Of a DNA stretch of 64,000 nucleotides, positions 34,041 through 42,165 are shown one piece after another. A program made the translations under genes and the position numbers. The notes beneath the pieces are model-generated. The model saw nothing but the letters and a program-made list of their open reading frames with translations. It was not told the origin of the DNA and searched no databases. The DNA comes from JAYPHU01 sp038127535 (GTDB lineage: Bacteria > Pseudomonadota > Alphaproteobacteria > Rhodospirillales > UBA2165): the NCBI GenBank assembly GCA_038127535.1, contig JAYPHU010000005.1:1-64000 (forward strand), given 5' to 3'. Positions within the stretch are counted from its first letter, which is position 1; each line of letters opens with the position of its first letter.

Positions 34041-36127
34041 GCGGGATCACCGGCATTAACTTCGCCCCGTTGATTCCGTGGGAAGCGGTGGCCATTCTGT
34101 CCGGCATCGGGCTGGTGCTGCTGATCTATGCCCTGTTCCGGGGGGCGCGCGGCTCGTTCCTTAGAATGGCGGCGCTGGCGATCCTGGCGCTGGCGCTGAT
34201 GAACCCTCATCTGCAAAGTGAATCCCGGGAAGGGCAGAACGATATCGCCCTGGTGGTGATGGATGAGTCGTCCAGCCAGAACGCCGGCAACCGGCGGGAA
34301 CAGCTGCAGCAAGCCCGCGAAGAGGTGCTGGAGGAGCTGGGGAAGTTCAAGGATTTGGACGTCAGGGTGATCCAAGGTAAGGAAACCAAGGACGGCACCT
34401 TCCTATTCGAAGAATTTAACCGGGCGCTGGCCGATCTGCCTAAGGGCCGGTTCGCCGGCGCGATCATGATCACCGACGGCCAGGTGCACGATGCGCCACT
34501 AGCCGAGGGCGAGACCGATGAGTCCAACCCCAATGCCGCCAAGGCGCCCGAGCTGGATGCGCCGATGCACGTGCTGCTGACCGGCGACAAGGGTGAGCGG
34601 GACCGCCGTCTGATCGTCGAGAAGTCCCCGGCCTTCGGCATCGTCGGCAAGACCATCAAGCTTCAATTGAAGGTCGCAGACCGGCCGGAGACGTCCGCCG
34701 GTTCGGCGCCGGTGACCGTGCGCATTGATGGCGGCATCGCCCGCCGGTTCAATCTCCCGGTGGGCGAGTCCAAGGAAATCGAAGTGCCCATGGAACACGG
34801 CGGTGCCACGATAATCGAGCTTGAAGTGGCCGCCATGCCGAACGAGATGTCGCTAATCAACAACCGGGCCGTAATCACCGTTAATGGCGTACGGGATCGC
34901 TTGCGGGTGCTGCTGGTCTCCGGTCAGCCGCATCTCGGGGAGCGCACTTGGCGCAACCTGCTGAAATCCGATCCGTCCGTGGACCTGGTGCATTTCACTA
35001 TCCTGCGGCCGCCGGAAAAGAACGACTTTACGCCGCTCAATGAATTGGCGCTGATCTCCTTCCCCATCCGGGAGTTGTTCGAGATCAAGCTCAAGGAATT
35101 CGACCTCATCGTGTTTGACCGCTATGTGGTGCGCTTTGTTCTGCCGCAGGCCTATTTCCGCAATATCCAGAATTATGTGCGGGAAGGGGGCGCGGTGCTG
35201 GCCGCCGTCGGGCCCGACTTTGCCGGTGTGCGCTCCATGATCCATACGCCGCTGGGCGAGATTTTGCCGGGCGATCCTAGCGGGCCGGTCCTGGAAGGCG
35301 CGTTTAAGGCGACGCTGACCGATAAAGGCCGGCGTCATCCGGTCACCGCTGGCTTGCCGGGCGACGGCGGTGAGAAAGACCCGACCTGGGGCCATTGGTT
35401 CCGCCAGATCGATGCGATCTCCAAGGGCGGTCATACTCTGCTGAACGGCGCGGAGGGCAAGCCGCTCTTGATCCTGGACCGGGTGGGCAAAGGCCGCATT
35501 GCCCAGTTCATGAGCGACCATATCTGGCTTTGGGCCAAGGGCTATGACGGTGGCGGGCCCCATGCGGAGCTGCTTCGCCGTTTGTCCCACTGGCTAATGA
35601 AAGAGCCAGACTTGGAAGAGGAAGACCTGCGCGCCGTGGTCAACGGCGATCAGCTCACCATCCTCCGCCGCAGCCTCGACCCGGCGGTGCCGCCGATCAC
35701 CGTGACCCCGCCGTCCGGCCGTCAGGAAATTGTGCGGCTGACCGAAACCAAGGACGGCGCGGCGACGGCAACCATCAAGACCACCGAGACCGGGCTTTAC
35801 CGCATCGAGGACGGCCGACGGCGCACCATGGCGGCGGTTGGGCGGCTAAACCCGCCGGAGCTTGCCGATCTCCGCGCTTCACCGGATAAACTGGCAAGCT
35901 TGGTGAAAGTCAGCGACGGCGGTGTCGCCTGGATCGCCGATGGGGTCCCCGATTTCCGCCGCACCAAGCCGGGCCGCAGCGGTGCCGGGCGCGGCTGGCT
36001 CGGCATGCATCGTAACGGCGCTTATGTGGTGACCGGTGTGCGCCAAATCTCGCTCATGCCGGCGCTTGCTTTCCTGCTGTTGGTGTGCGGCGCGATCATG
36101 TTCTCATGGTGGCGGGAAGGCCAGTAA
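34037..36127 (+). CDS. Large membrane protein with VWA/glutamine-amidotransferase-like region
   Basis: A 696-aa protein ending the MoxR operon. Two N-terminal helices (IPWEAVAILSGIGLVLLIYA and SFLRMAALAILALALM) precede a VWA-like domain (ALVVMDESSSQNAGNRREQL, degenerate DxSxS). A middle region with YVREGGAVLAAVGPDFAG resembles class I glutamine-amidotransferase-like folds without an obvious catalytic Cys. One C-terminal helix lies at LMPALAFLLLVCGAIMFSWW. The module pattern BatA-like + DUF4159 + this protein is common next to MoxR. Probably acts in the envelope; specific role unknown. Confidence 0.85.
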   Translation: MSGITGINFAPLIPWEAVAILSGIGLVLLIYALFRGARGSFLRMAALAILALALMNPHLQSESREGQNDIALVVMDESSSQNAGNRREQLQQAREEVLEELGKFKDLDVRVIQGKETKDGTFLFEEFNRALADLPKGRFAGAIMITDGQVHDAPLAEGETDESNPNAAKAPELDAPMHVLLTGDKGERDRRLIVEKSPAFGIVGKTIKLQLKVADRPETSAGSAPVTVRIDGGIARRFNLPVGESKEIEVPMEHGGATIIELEVAAMPNEMSLINNRAVITVNGVRDRLRVLLVSGQPHLGERTWRNLLKSDPSVDLVHFTILRPPEKNDFTPLNELALISFPIRELFEIKLKEFDLIVFDRYVVRFVLPQAYFRNIQNYVREGGAVLAAVGPDFAGVRSMIHTPLGEILPGDPSGPVLEGAFKATLTDKGRRHPVTAGLPGDGGEKDPTWGHWFRQIDAISKGGHTLLNGAEGKPLLILDRVGKGRIAQFMSDHIWLWAKGYDGGGPHAELLRRLSHWLMKEPDLEEEDLRAVVNGDQLTILRRSLDPAVPPITVTPPSGRQEIVRLTETKDGAATATIKTTETGLYRIEDGRRRTMAAVGRLNPPELADLRASPDKLASLVKVSDGGVAWIADGVPDFRRTKPGRSGAGRGWLGMHRNGAYVVTGVRQISLMPALAFLLLVCGAIMFSWWREGQ

Positions 36128-36274
36128 TACTGCCGAAATTCAGCGTGCGTTTGGTCACAGACCTGCGCCCAAATACGTCCTAACATCCTGGAACCGTTTA
36201 CGGTTTTCGAAATTCATACATAGTGCTCCTATGTAGCCAATAGACCCATCCGCGGTTGGGAGAGGAGTAAGCCG

Positions 36275-36637
36275 ATGCCGTTTGTCCGACGCGACGCCGA
36301 AGGAAAGATCAACGCCATGTTCCAAGGGCCCGAAGAAGGCGCCAATGAAGGGGTGCCCGCCGGCAGCGAGGAACTCCTCGAGTTCCTGAAGGTTGATGTG
36401 ATGAACATCATCAACAACGACGAATGGATCCAGGCTGACTTGTCGTTCGCGCGTGTGACGGAAGACTTGATCGACATTCTGATTGAAAACGGCACCTTCT
36501 CCTTTACTGACCTGCCGGAAGGCGCGCAGATGAAGCTGATCAAGCGCTAGGGTTTGCGGAGCGAAATGTCCTACGTGCAGTCTCTGTTCGGCAGAGACGA
36601 GGAAAACTACCTCGGCGACGACGAGGGGCTGTTGTAG
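36275..36637 (+). pseudogene. Small tryptophan-synthase-beta-like protein with in-frame TAG
   Basis: From ATG 36275, after a strong GGGAGAGGAG ribosome site, the frame encodes MPFVRRDAEGKINAMFQGP and FARVTEDLIDILIENGTFSF. This is a small proteobacterial protein often labelled 'tryptophan synthase subunit beta like', with no enzyme function. A TAG at 36548-36550 stops it after 91 residues, but the frame goes on for 28 codons (GLRSEMSYVQSLFGRDEENY, then LGDDEGLL) to TAG 36635. Relatives end in a similar acidic DDEGLL tail, so the first stop is a late nonsense mutation, most simply AAG or CAG to TAG. The 91-aa form could still fold. Confidence 0.7.
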
Positions 36638-36674
36638 GGATTTTGTTCTCTTTAGCGTCGCCCCTCCCTCGTAC

Positions 36675-36814
36675 CGTCATGCCCGAGTTGCGACCAATGA
36701 TAATTGGCAGCAATTCTCTGGTATCTGGCACACATGAGATCCCCGATAACCGCTACGCGGGCTTGCCTTCGCTGCAGCGAAGCCCGGCTTCGCGCAGGCA
36801 GGTCGGGGATGACG
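36675..36814. repeat. Palindrome-ended intergenic repeat, variant copy C (140 bp)
   Basis: Left end cgtcatgcccgagttgc matches copies A and B, and the following cgaccaatgataattgg matches their inner part. The right end is tcggggatgacg, and an extra GC-rich hairpin (cgggcttgccttcgctgcag with its complement) is inserted, making it longer. It lies just before the gcvPB stop. Confidence 0.7.
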
Positions 36815-36831
36815 ACCTGGGAGTGGAAAAC

Positions 36832-38319
36832 CTACCCCTCGCCCGTCCATCTTAGGACCGGGTTGCGGGCGGCGGAGGTTTCATCCAGCCGCCGGCGCGG
36901 CGTCAGCTTCGGCGCTTCCTTGAACATTTTCGCCTCGCCGGCTCTGGCCCGTTCGGCCAGGGAGCGCACCATATCCGCATACTGATCCAGGGCCGCCTTG
37001 CTTTCCGTCTCCGTCGGTTCCATCAACATTGCGCCGTGCACCACCAGCGGAAAGTACATGGTCATGGGATGGAAGCCTTCGTCGATCATGGCTTTGGCGA
37101 AATCCAGCGTGGTGACATCGGTGTCTTTGAGGAACCGGTCGTCGAACAGCACTTCGTGCATGCAGGGCCCGTCGAAGGACACGCTGAGCAGGTCTTCGAG
37201 ACGGCTCATCAGATAATTGGTGTTGAGCACGGCATCCGATGAGGCCTGCCGCAGTCCGTCCGATCCCATGCTCAGCATGTAGGACAGCGCGCGGACGAAC
37301 ACCCCGAACTGACCATGGAAACCTTTCATACGGCCATAGGGTTTATTCTCCGACTCGCCGATATGCTCGACCAGCCGGAAACCTTCCCCGTTCCGCACCA
37401 CGTAGGGCACCGGGGCAAAGGGGGCCAGTGCCTCTGACAGGACCACCGGGCCGCTGCCCGGACCGCCACCGCCATGGGGCGTGGAGAAGGTCTTGTGCAG
37501 ATTGAGGTGCATACTGTCGATCCCCAGATCGCCCGGCCGGACACGTCCGACGATGGCGTTAAAGTTGGCTCCGTCGCAATAGACGAACCCGCCGGCCTCG
37601 TGCACAGCATCAGCGATGCGGACAATATCGTTCTCGAACAGGCCGCAGGTGTTGGGGTTGGTGATCATGATGCCAGCGACCTTGTCGTCCAGCCGGTCAA
37701 TCATCGCTGAGACGTCCACCCGGCCCCGGTCGTTGGCGGGAATGGATTCGACCTTGTAGCCGCACATATGCGCGCTGGCCGGGTTGGTGCCGTGAGCGCT
37801 TTCCGGGACCAACACTCGTTCCCGCGCGTCGCCCCTGTCCTCCAGCGCCGCCCGAATGGTCATCAGACCGCAGAGTTCCCCATGTGCACCGGCGGCGGGC
37901 GACAGGGCGATCCCCGGCATACCGGTCAGTGTGGTCAGCCATTCGGCGCAGAGGTCCATCAGTTCGAGCGCGCCCTGAACCGTGCTTTGCGGCTGCAGCG
38001 GGTGCAGATCGGCGAGGCCCACGTGCCGGGCCATCTTCTCATTGAGCCGCGGATTGTGTTTCATGGTGCAGGAGCCCAAGGGATAGAGCCCCGCATCGAT
38101 GGCGTAGTTTTTCTGGCTGATACGCAAATAGTGGCGCACCACCTCGGGTTCTGTCAGGCCCGGCAGACCGATAGGCTTGGTCCGTTCGGTCTCGCCCAGA
38201 CGGCTCTTGACCACAGGCGGCTCCGGCAGGTCGACCGCGCTCTGGCCCGGTGAGTCCAGCTCGAAAATCAGCGGCTCTTCTATACGGAGGCCACGGTTGC
38301 CGGTGAAGGTATCGCTCAT
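36832..38319 (-). CDS. gcvPB: Glycine dehydrogenase (decarboxylating), subunit 2
   Basis: C-terminal half of the P-protein, which decarboxylates glycine with PLP and passes aminomethyl to GcvH lipoate. The start ATG 38319 (MSDTFTGNRGLRI) overlaps the gcvPA stop as ATGA; 495 aa. The PLP-binding lysine lies in SMHLNLHKTFSTPHGGGGPG. Also present are LYPLGSCTMKHNPRLNEK and MITNPNTCGLFE. The split P-protein (PA plus PB) is the usual form in many alphaproteobacteria and Gram-positives. It is the last gene of the gcv operon. Confidence 0.95.
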   Translation of the reverse strand: MSDTFTGNRGLRIEEPLIFELDSPGQSAVDLPEPPVVKSRLGETERTKPIGLPGLTEPEVVRHYLRISQKNYAIDAGLYPLGSCTMKHNPRLNEKMARHVGLADLHPLQPQSTVQGALELMDLCAEWLTTLTGMPGIALSPAAGAHGELCGLMTIRAALEDRGDARERVLVPESAHGTNPASAHMCGYKVESIPANDRGRVDVSAMIDRLDDKVAGIMITNPNTCGLFENDIVRIADAVHEAGGFVYCDGANFNAIVGRVRPGDLGIDSMHLNLHKTFSTPHGGGGPGSGPVVLSEALAPFAPVPYVVRNGEGFRLVEHIGESENKPYGRMKGFHGQFGVFVRALSYMLSMGSDGLRQASSDAVLNTNYLMSRLEDLLSVSFDGPCMHEVLFDDRFLKDTDVTTLDFAKAMIDEGFHPMTMYFPLVVHGAMLMEPTETESKAALDQYADMVRSLAERARAGEAKMFKEAPKLTPRRRLDETSAARNPVLRWTGEG

Positions 38320-39668
38320 GCCAGCGCCTCCGGCAGAGCGGCGACCAGCGCGTCCATGTCTTCTTCCCGGGTGAGTTCTGTGGCGGTAACGAGACACAGG
38401 TCAGCGACTGAAGAGTCCTCGGGAAAAAAGCGCGACAAGGGCATGCCGCCCAGGATGCGGTTGGCGGCCAAGGCCTCAATCACCGGCCCCGCGGTCTTGG
38501 AGAGTCTTACGGTGAACTCGTTGAAGAACGTGTCGTTGATCACCTCGACCCCGTCGATGGCGTCCAGCTTGTCCGCCAGCATAACCGCATTGGCGTGGTT
38601 GAGCCGGGCGAGCTTGGTGAAGCCGGCCTCTCCAAGGAGTGTCAGGTGAATGGAAAAAGCCAGCGCGCACAGGCCTGAATTGGTGCAGATGTTGCTGGTC
38701 GCCTTTTCCCGGCGGATATGCTGCTCCCGGGTGGAGAGCGTCAGCACCCAGCCTCGCTTGCCGTCCACATCCGTGGTTTCACCGGCGAGCCGCCCCGGCA
38801 TCTGCCGTAGGAATTTTTCCTTGGTGGCCAACAGTCCCACATGGGGTCCGCCGAAGCTCAAGCCGTTGCCGAGCGACTGGCCCTCAGCGGCGACAATATC
38901 CGCGCCCATGCTGCCGGGTGATTTCAATGCGCCGAGTGAGACGATCTCGGTGACGATCACGACCAACAGCGCGCCGGCGGCGTGACAGGCGTCGGCCAGA
39001 GGGGTGAGATCGCGCACCCGGCCGAACAGGTCCGGGTTCTGGACGATCACGCAGGCGGTGTCCTCGTCAATCAGCCCCGCCAGATGGGCCGGCTCGTCGC
39101 GATCTAGATCAACACCGGCGTTGACGACATCCAGGTCCAGGTACTTGGCGTTGGTGGCGGTGACATCGATGTAGTGGGGGTGTAAGCCGCCCGACAGAAT
39201 CATCTTGGACCGCTTGGTCACCCGACAGGCCATCATAGCGGCTTCCGCGCAGCCGGTTGCCCCGTCGTAGAGCGATGCGTTGGCCACCTCCATCCCGGTG
39301 ATCAGGGACACTTGGGTCTGAAACTCGAAAAGCGCCTGCAGCGTGCCCTGGGAGACTTCCGGCTGATACGGCGTGTAGGAGGTGAGAAACTCACTGCGCT
39401 GGATCAGATGATCGGCGCTGGCCGGAATATGGTGGCGGTAGTTGCCAGCGCCGATGAACGACGGTACTGACGACGCGCCCATGTTTTTGGCAGCCAGATC
39501 GCCGATGATGCGCTCCACCTCCCACTCGCCTTTATGGGCGGGCAGGTCCACCGGCGCCTCCAGAAGCGCGTCCGCTGGGACATCTCTGTACAGGTCTTCG
39601 ATAGCCGCGACACCGATCTCCGCCAGCATGGCCTGACGGTCGGCGTCGGTCAGCGGCAGGTAGCGCAT
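38316..39668 (-). CDS. gcvPA: Glycine dehydrogenase (decarboxylating), subunit 1
   Basis: N-terminal half of the split P-protein, forming a heterotetramer with GcvPB; lacks the PLP lysine itself. The 450-aa sequence has the standard start MRYLPLTDADRQAML, SFIGAGNYRHHIPASADHL, the strongly conserved FLTSYTPYQPEVSQGTLQAL and EGQSLGNGLSFGGPHVGL. It begins inside the gcvH stop codon (TAATG) and ends overlapping gcvPB, so all three are translationally coupled. Confidence 0.96.
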   Translation of the reverse strand: MRYLPLTDADRQAMLAEIGVAAIEDLYRDVPADALLEAPVDLPAHKGEWEVERIIGDLAAKNMGASSVPSFIGAGNYRHHIPASADHLIQRSEFLTSYTPYQPEVSQGTLQALFEFQTQVSLITGMEVANASLYDGATGCAEAAMMACRVTKRSKMILSGGLHPHYIDVTATNAKYLDLDVVNAGVDLDRDEPAHLAGLIDEDTACVIVQNPDLFGRVRDLTPLADACHAAGALLVVIVTEIVSLGALKSPGSMGADIVAAEGQSLGNGLSFGGPHVGLLATKEKFLRQMPGRLAGETTDVDGKRGWVLTLSTREQHIRREKATSNICTNSGLCALAFSIHLTLLGEAGFTKLARLNHANAVMLADKLDAIDGVEVINDTFFNEFTVRLSKTAGPVIEALAANRILGGMPLSRFFPEDSSVADLCLVTATELTREEDMDALVAALPEALA

Positions 39669-40045
39669 TAATCCAGGTCCGCGATAAAGTCTTTGTATCC
39701 GGCCTCGTCCATCAGGGTTTCAAGCTCCCCGGCATCGGACATTTTGATGGTGAAGAACCAGCCTTCGCCCTGGGCGTCGCTGTTGATGACGGCCGGATCG
39801 TCTTCCAACCCGCTATTGGCCTCGACGATCTCGCCAGTGACCGGAGCGTAAACCTCCGCTGCCGCTTTCACGGATTCGACCACCGCCGCTTCGTCGCCCT
39901 GATTGAACTCGGTTCCGGGCTGCGGCAGTTCGACAAACACCACGTCGCCCAGTTGTTCCTGCGCGTAGTCGGTGATGCCCACCTTTGCCACGTCGCCGTT
40001 GATCAGCAGCCATTCGTGCTGATCCGTATATTTCACTTCCGCCAC
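39668..40045 (-). CDS. gcvH: Glycine cleavage system H protein
   Basis: Small lipoyl carrier shuttling the aminomethyl group between P, T and L proteins. It is 125 aa, with the lipoylation lysine in VVESVKAAAEVYAPVTG near residue 62 and the family start VKYTDQHEWL. It lies between gcvT (19 bases) and gcvPA (overlap). CTCCTCC on the plus strand, GGAGGAG in the mRNA, gives a strong ribosome site about 8 bases before ATG 40045. Confidence 0.96.
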   Translation of the reverse strand: MAEVKYTDQHEWLLINGDVAKVGITDYAQEQLGDVVFVELPQPGTEFNQGDEAAVVESVKAAAEVYAPVTGEIVEANSGLEDDPAVINSDAQGEGWFFTIKMSDAGELETLMDEAGYKDFIADLD

Positions 40046-40064
40046 TTGCTCCTCCTTTGACGAG

Positions 40065-41177
40065 TTAGGACTTTACGTATTGGTGTTTCACAAATGGCAG
40101 CCTGACCACGTTTGCTTCTAATGGCTTTCCGCGGATAATCAACCCTAGTTTTGTATCCGGCGCGGCATGGGCGGTTTTGACGTATCCCATGGCCACCGGA
40201 CCTTCCGCCGTCGGGCCGAATCCGCCGCTTGTGACCTCCCCGAGTCGGTTGCCGGACTCGTCTACAATCTCCGTATGCGCCCTGGCCGGGGCCTTACCGG
40301 CAGGCTTGATGCCGACCCGTTTGCGGGGGGCGCCGTCCTGAATTTGCGCCTGAATGACATCCGCGCCGGGGAAGCCGCCTTCTTCCCGCCGGCGTTTGCC
40401 GATGGACCAGGTGAGCGCCGCCTCGACCGGCGTAGTGGTTTCATTAATATCATTATCGTAGAGACAAAGCCCCGCTTCTAGCCGCAGCGTATCCCGCGCG
40501 CCCAGGCCTGCAGGCTTTACCTTTTCATCGCCGCATAAGAGCGTCGCCAGTTCCTCCGCCCGGCTATTGGGGATCGAAATTTCATAACCGTCCTCGCCTG
40601 TGTAGCCGGAGCGGGAGACCCGGCACGGGATGCCGGCCACATCCAACTCTGCCGATGTCATAAAGGACATAGTTGTCGCCTCCGGGGCAAAGCCGGCCAA
40701 TACTTCCGCGGCTTTGGGACCTTGCAGCGCCAGGAGCGCTTGGTTTTCGAGGATCTCCAGATCAGCACGGCTGCCCAGGGCATCCCGGATGCAGGCATAG
40801 TCTGTGTCTTTGCAGCCGGCGTTGACTACGAGATAGAGGGCGTCGCCAGTCTGTGTCACCATCAAATCGTCGATGATGCCGCCCTGGTCGTTGGTCAACT
40901 GGGTGTAGCGGATTTGATTTGTGTCGAGCCCTGAGATATCGCCGGGGACCAATTCCTCCATCAGCGCCGCCGGGTTGTCTCCCTTGAGGAGCGCCTGGCC
41001 CATATGACCGACATCAAACACAGACGCGTTGGCCCTCGTATGGTGATGTTCGGCCAGAATGCCGTCCGGATACTGCACCGGCATGCTATAGCCGGCGAAG
41101 GGCACCATCTTGCCGCCGGCGGATTCGTGCCAGCCGTGCAGGGCGGTTTGCTTGAGATCGGTATCGTCTCCGCTCAC
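40065..41177 (-). CDS. gcvT: Glycine cleavage system T protein (aminomethyltransferase)
   Basis: Moves the methylene group from aminomethyl-GcvH to tetrahydrofolate and releases ammonia. The 370-aa protein shows ASVFDVGHMGQALLKGDNPA, GIIDDLMVT, the SGYTGEDGYEISIP motif near residue 210 and GEVTSGGFGPTAEGPVAMGYV at the C-terminal barrel. First of gcvT-gcvH-gcvPA-gcvPB, 2 bases after the lipoprotein stop, so the operon may start at that gene. The glycine riboswitch common before gcvT is not seen in the short upstream gap. Confidence 0.95.
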   Translation of the reverse strand: MSGDDTDLKQTALHGWHESAGGKMVPFAGYSMPVQYPDGILAEHHHTRANASVFDVGHMGQALLKGDNPAALMEELVPGDISGLDTNQIRYTQLTNDQGGIIDDLMVTQTGDALYLVVNAGCKDTDYACIRDALGSRADLEILENQALLALQGPKAAEVLAGFAPEATTMSFMTSAELDVAGIPCRVSRSGYTGEDGYEISIPNSRAEELATLLCGDEKVKPAGLGARDTLRLEAGLCLYDNDINETTTPVEAALTWSIGKRRREEGGFPGADVIQAQIQDGAPRKRVGIKPAGKAPARAHTEIVDESGNRLGEVTSGGFGPTAEGPVAMGYVKTAHAAPDTKLGLIIRGKPLEANVVRLPFVKHQYVKS

Positions 41178-41179
41178 GG

Positions 41180-41785
41180 TTACTCCCCCAAAATGGTGTC
41201 CCGGCCGCGCCGGCGGTTGAACTCAAGCTGCTCCGGACTGAGGTTGAAGCCGATGATCACCTGTGTGTCCGGACCCCTGCGGTAAGCATCCAACGGAATG
41301 CTGACCTCGACTTCGCTGTCGATGACGGTCACACTGGTTCGGTTCTTGGGAAACTTGACCTCGCGGACAAAGGATTGTTTAGCATTGTCGTCCGGGAAGA
41401 ATTCAGGAATTGCCAAAAAGTAAGGCACCTTCGCGCTATCCCCGGAAACAGACGGACCGCGCGCGACCTTAAAGCCGACCTTTAGAGTCACCACAACGCT
41501 CGAATACTTGCCGTTATCCCCGATATACTCGCAGGCGCCTTTGAAGCCGACCATGTCGGCTTCAAACATGATATCGGTGATATCGCGGCCCGGACCGGGA
41601 CGGTATTGGGTGATCTTGTCCGCATCTTTGAGCATACGCACTTTGGGGCAGGCCGGGATTACCGGCTTTTTTCCGCCAAAGGGATTCAGCTTACCGGCAT
41701 CGACCTCGGTCTCACAGCCGGTCAGCAGCACCGCCATAAAACAGACAGCGGCGACGGTACGGAGGTTCGATAACCGCGAATGCAA
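41180..41785 (-). CDS. Putative lipoprotein upstream of gcvT
   Basis: A predicted outer-envelope lipoprotein of about 200 aa. The start is set at TTG 41785, because it gives a proper lipoprotein signal: LHSRLSNLRTVAAVCFMAVL leading into the lipobox LLTGC. A longer form from 41878 would put about 31 residues before the signal and overlap the CDGSH gene. The body includes TQYRPGPGRDITDIMFEAD and VTVIDSEVEVSIPLDAYR, beta-rich and of unknown family. It ends 2 bases before gcvT, an odd partner for a cytoplasmic enzyme operon; shared transcription may be incidental. Confidence 0.7.
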   Translation of the reverse strand: MHSRLSNLRTVAAVCFMAVLLTGCETEVDAGKLNPFGGKKPVIPACPKVRMLKDADKITQYRPGPGRDITDIMFEADMVGFKGACEYIGDNGKYSSVVVTLKVGFKVARGPSVSGDSAKVPYFLAIPEFFPDDNAKQSFVREVKFPKNRTSVTVIDSEVEVSIPLDAYRRGPDTQVIIGFNLSPEQLEFNRRRGRDTILGE

Positions 41786-41817
41786 GATCACGTTTTGATG
41801 CCGCGTAATTGATGAGG

Positions 41818-42060
41818 CTAGAGCCGGTTGTGACTGCCGTCGCAGCGCGGTGAATTGCCGGTCTGCTTGCAGCCGCAAAGGGAAACGGTTTCATCCTTTT
41901 CCGCGGTGAAGACGTTGGGCTTCAGATCGTCAGTCTGCTTGTGCGCGCCGTCGCAGAACGGCTGCTTCTGGCTCAGCCCGCAGGCGCACCAGGCATAGCG
42001 TTCGCCCGCCTTCAGCTCGACGCGATAAGGGGTTTCTTGGGCAACAACAGGGTCAGTCAT
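41818..42060 (-). CDS. Double CDGSH iron-sulfur protein
   Basis: A small protein (80 aa from ATG 42060, MTDPVVAQETPYRV) with two CDGSH motifs: CACGLSQKQPFCDGAH and CGCKQTGNSPRCDGSH. Each has the C-x-C-x9-10-P-x-CDGxH pattern that binds a redox-active 2Fe-2S cluster through three Cys and one His. Cytoplasmic; role in iron-sulfur or redox homeostasis is inferred from the family. ATG 42060 is preferred over 42087 by comparison with relatives. Confidence 0.9.
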   Translation of the reverse strand: MTDPVVAQETPYRVELKAGERYAWCACGLSQKQPFCDGAHKQTDDLKPNVFTAEKDETVSLCGCKQTGNSPRCDGSHNRL

Positions 42061-42165
42061 CTTGGCCTCCCAGATGGTGATATTCATAATTCGAAAATGG
42101 CCTCGACTTTAGACAAGCCGTCTGCCGCGGGCAAGCGCGCACACGGTAACAATTCCCGGATCGGA

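Noticed and set aside
41178..42165. Glycine riboswitch before the gcv operon
   Set aside because: gcvT follows a lipoprotein gene by 2 bases and the short gaps upstream show no tandem riboswitch structure that I can recognise.
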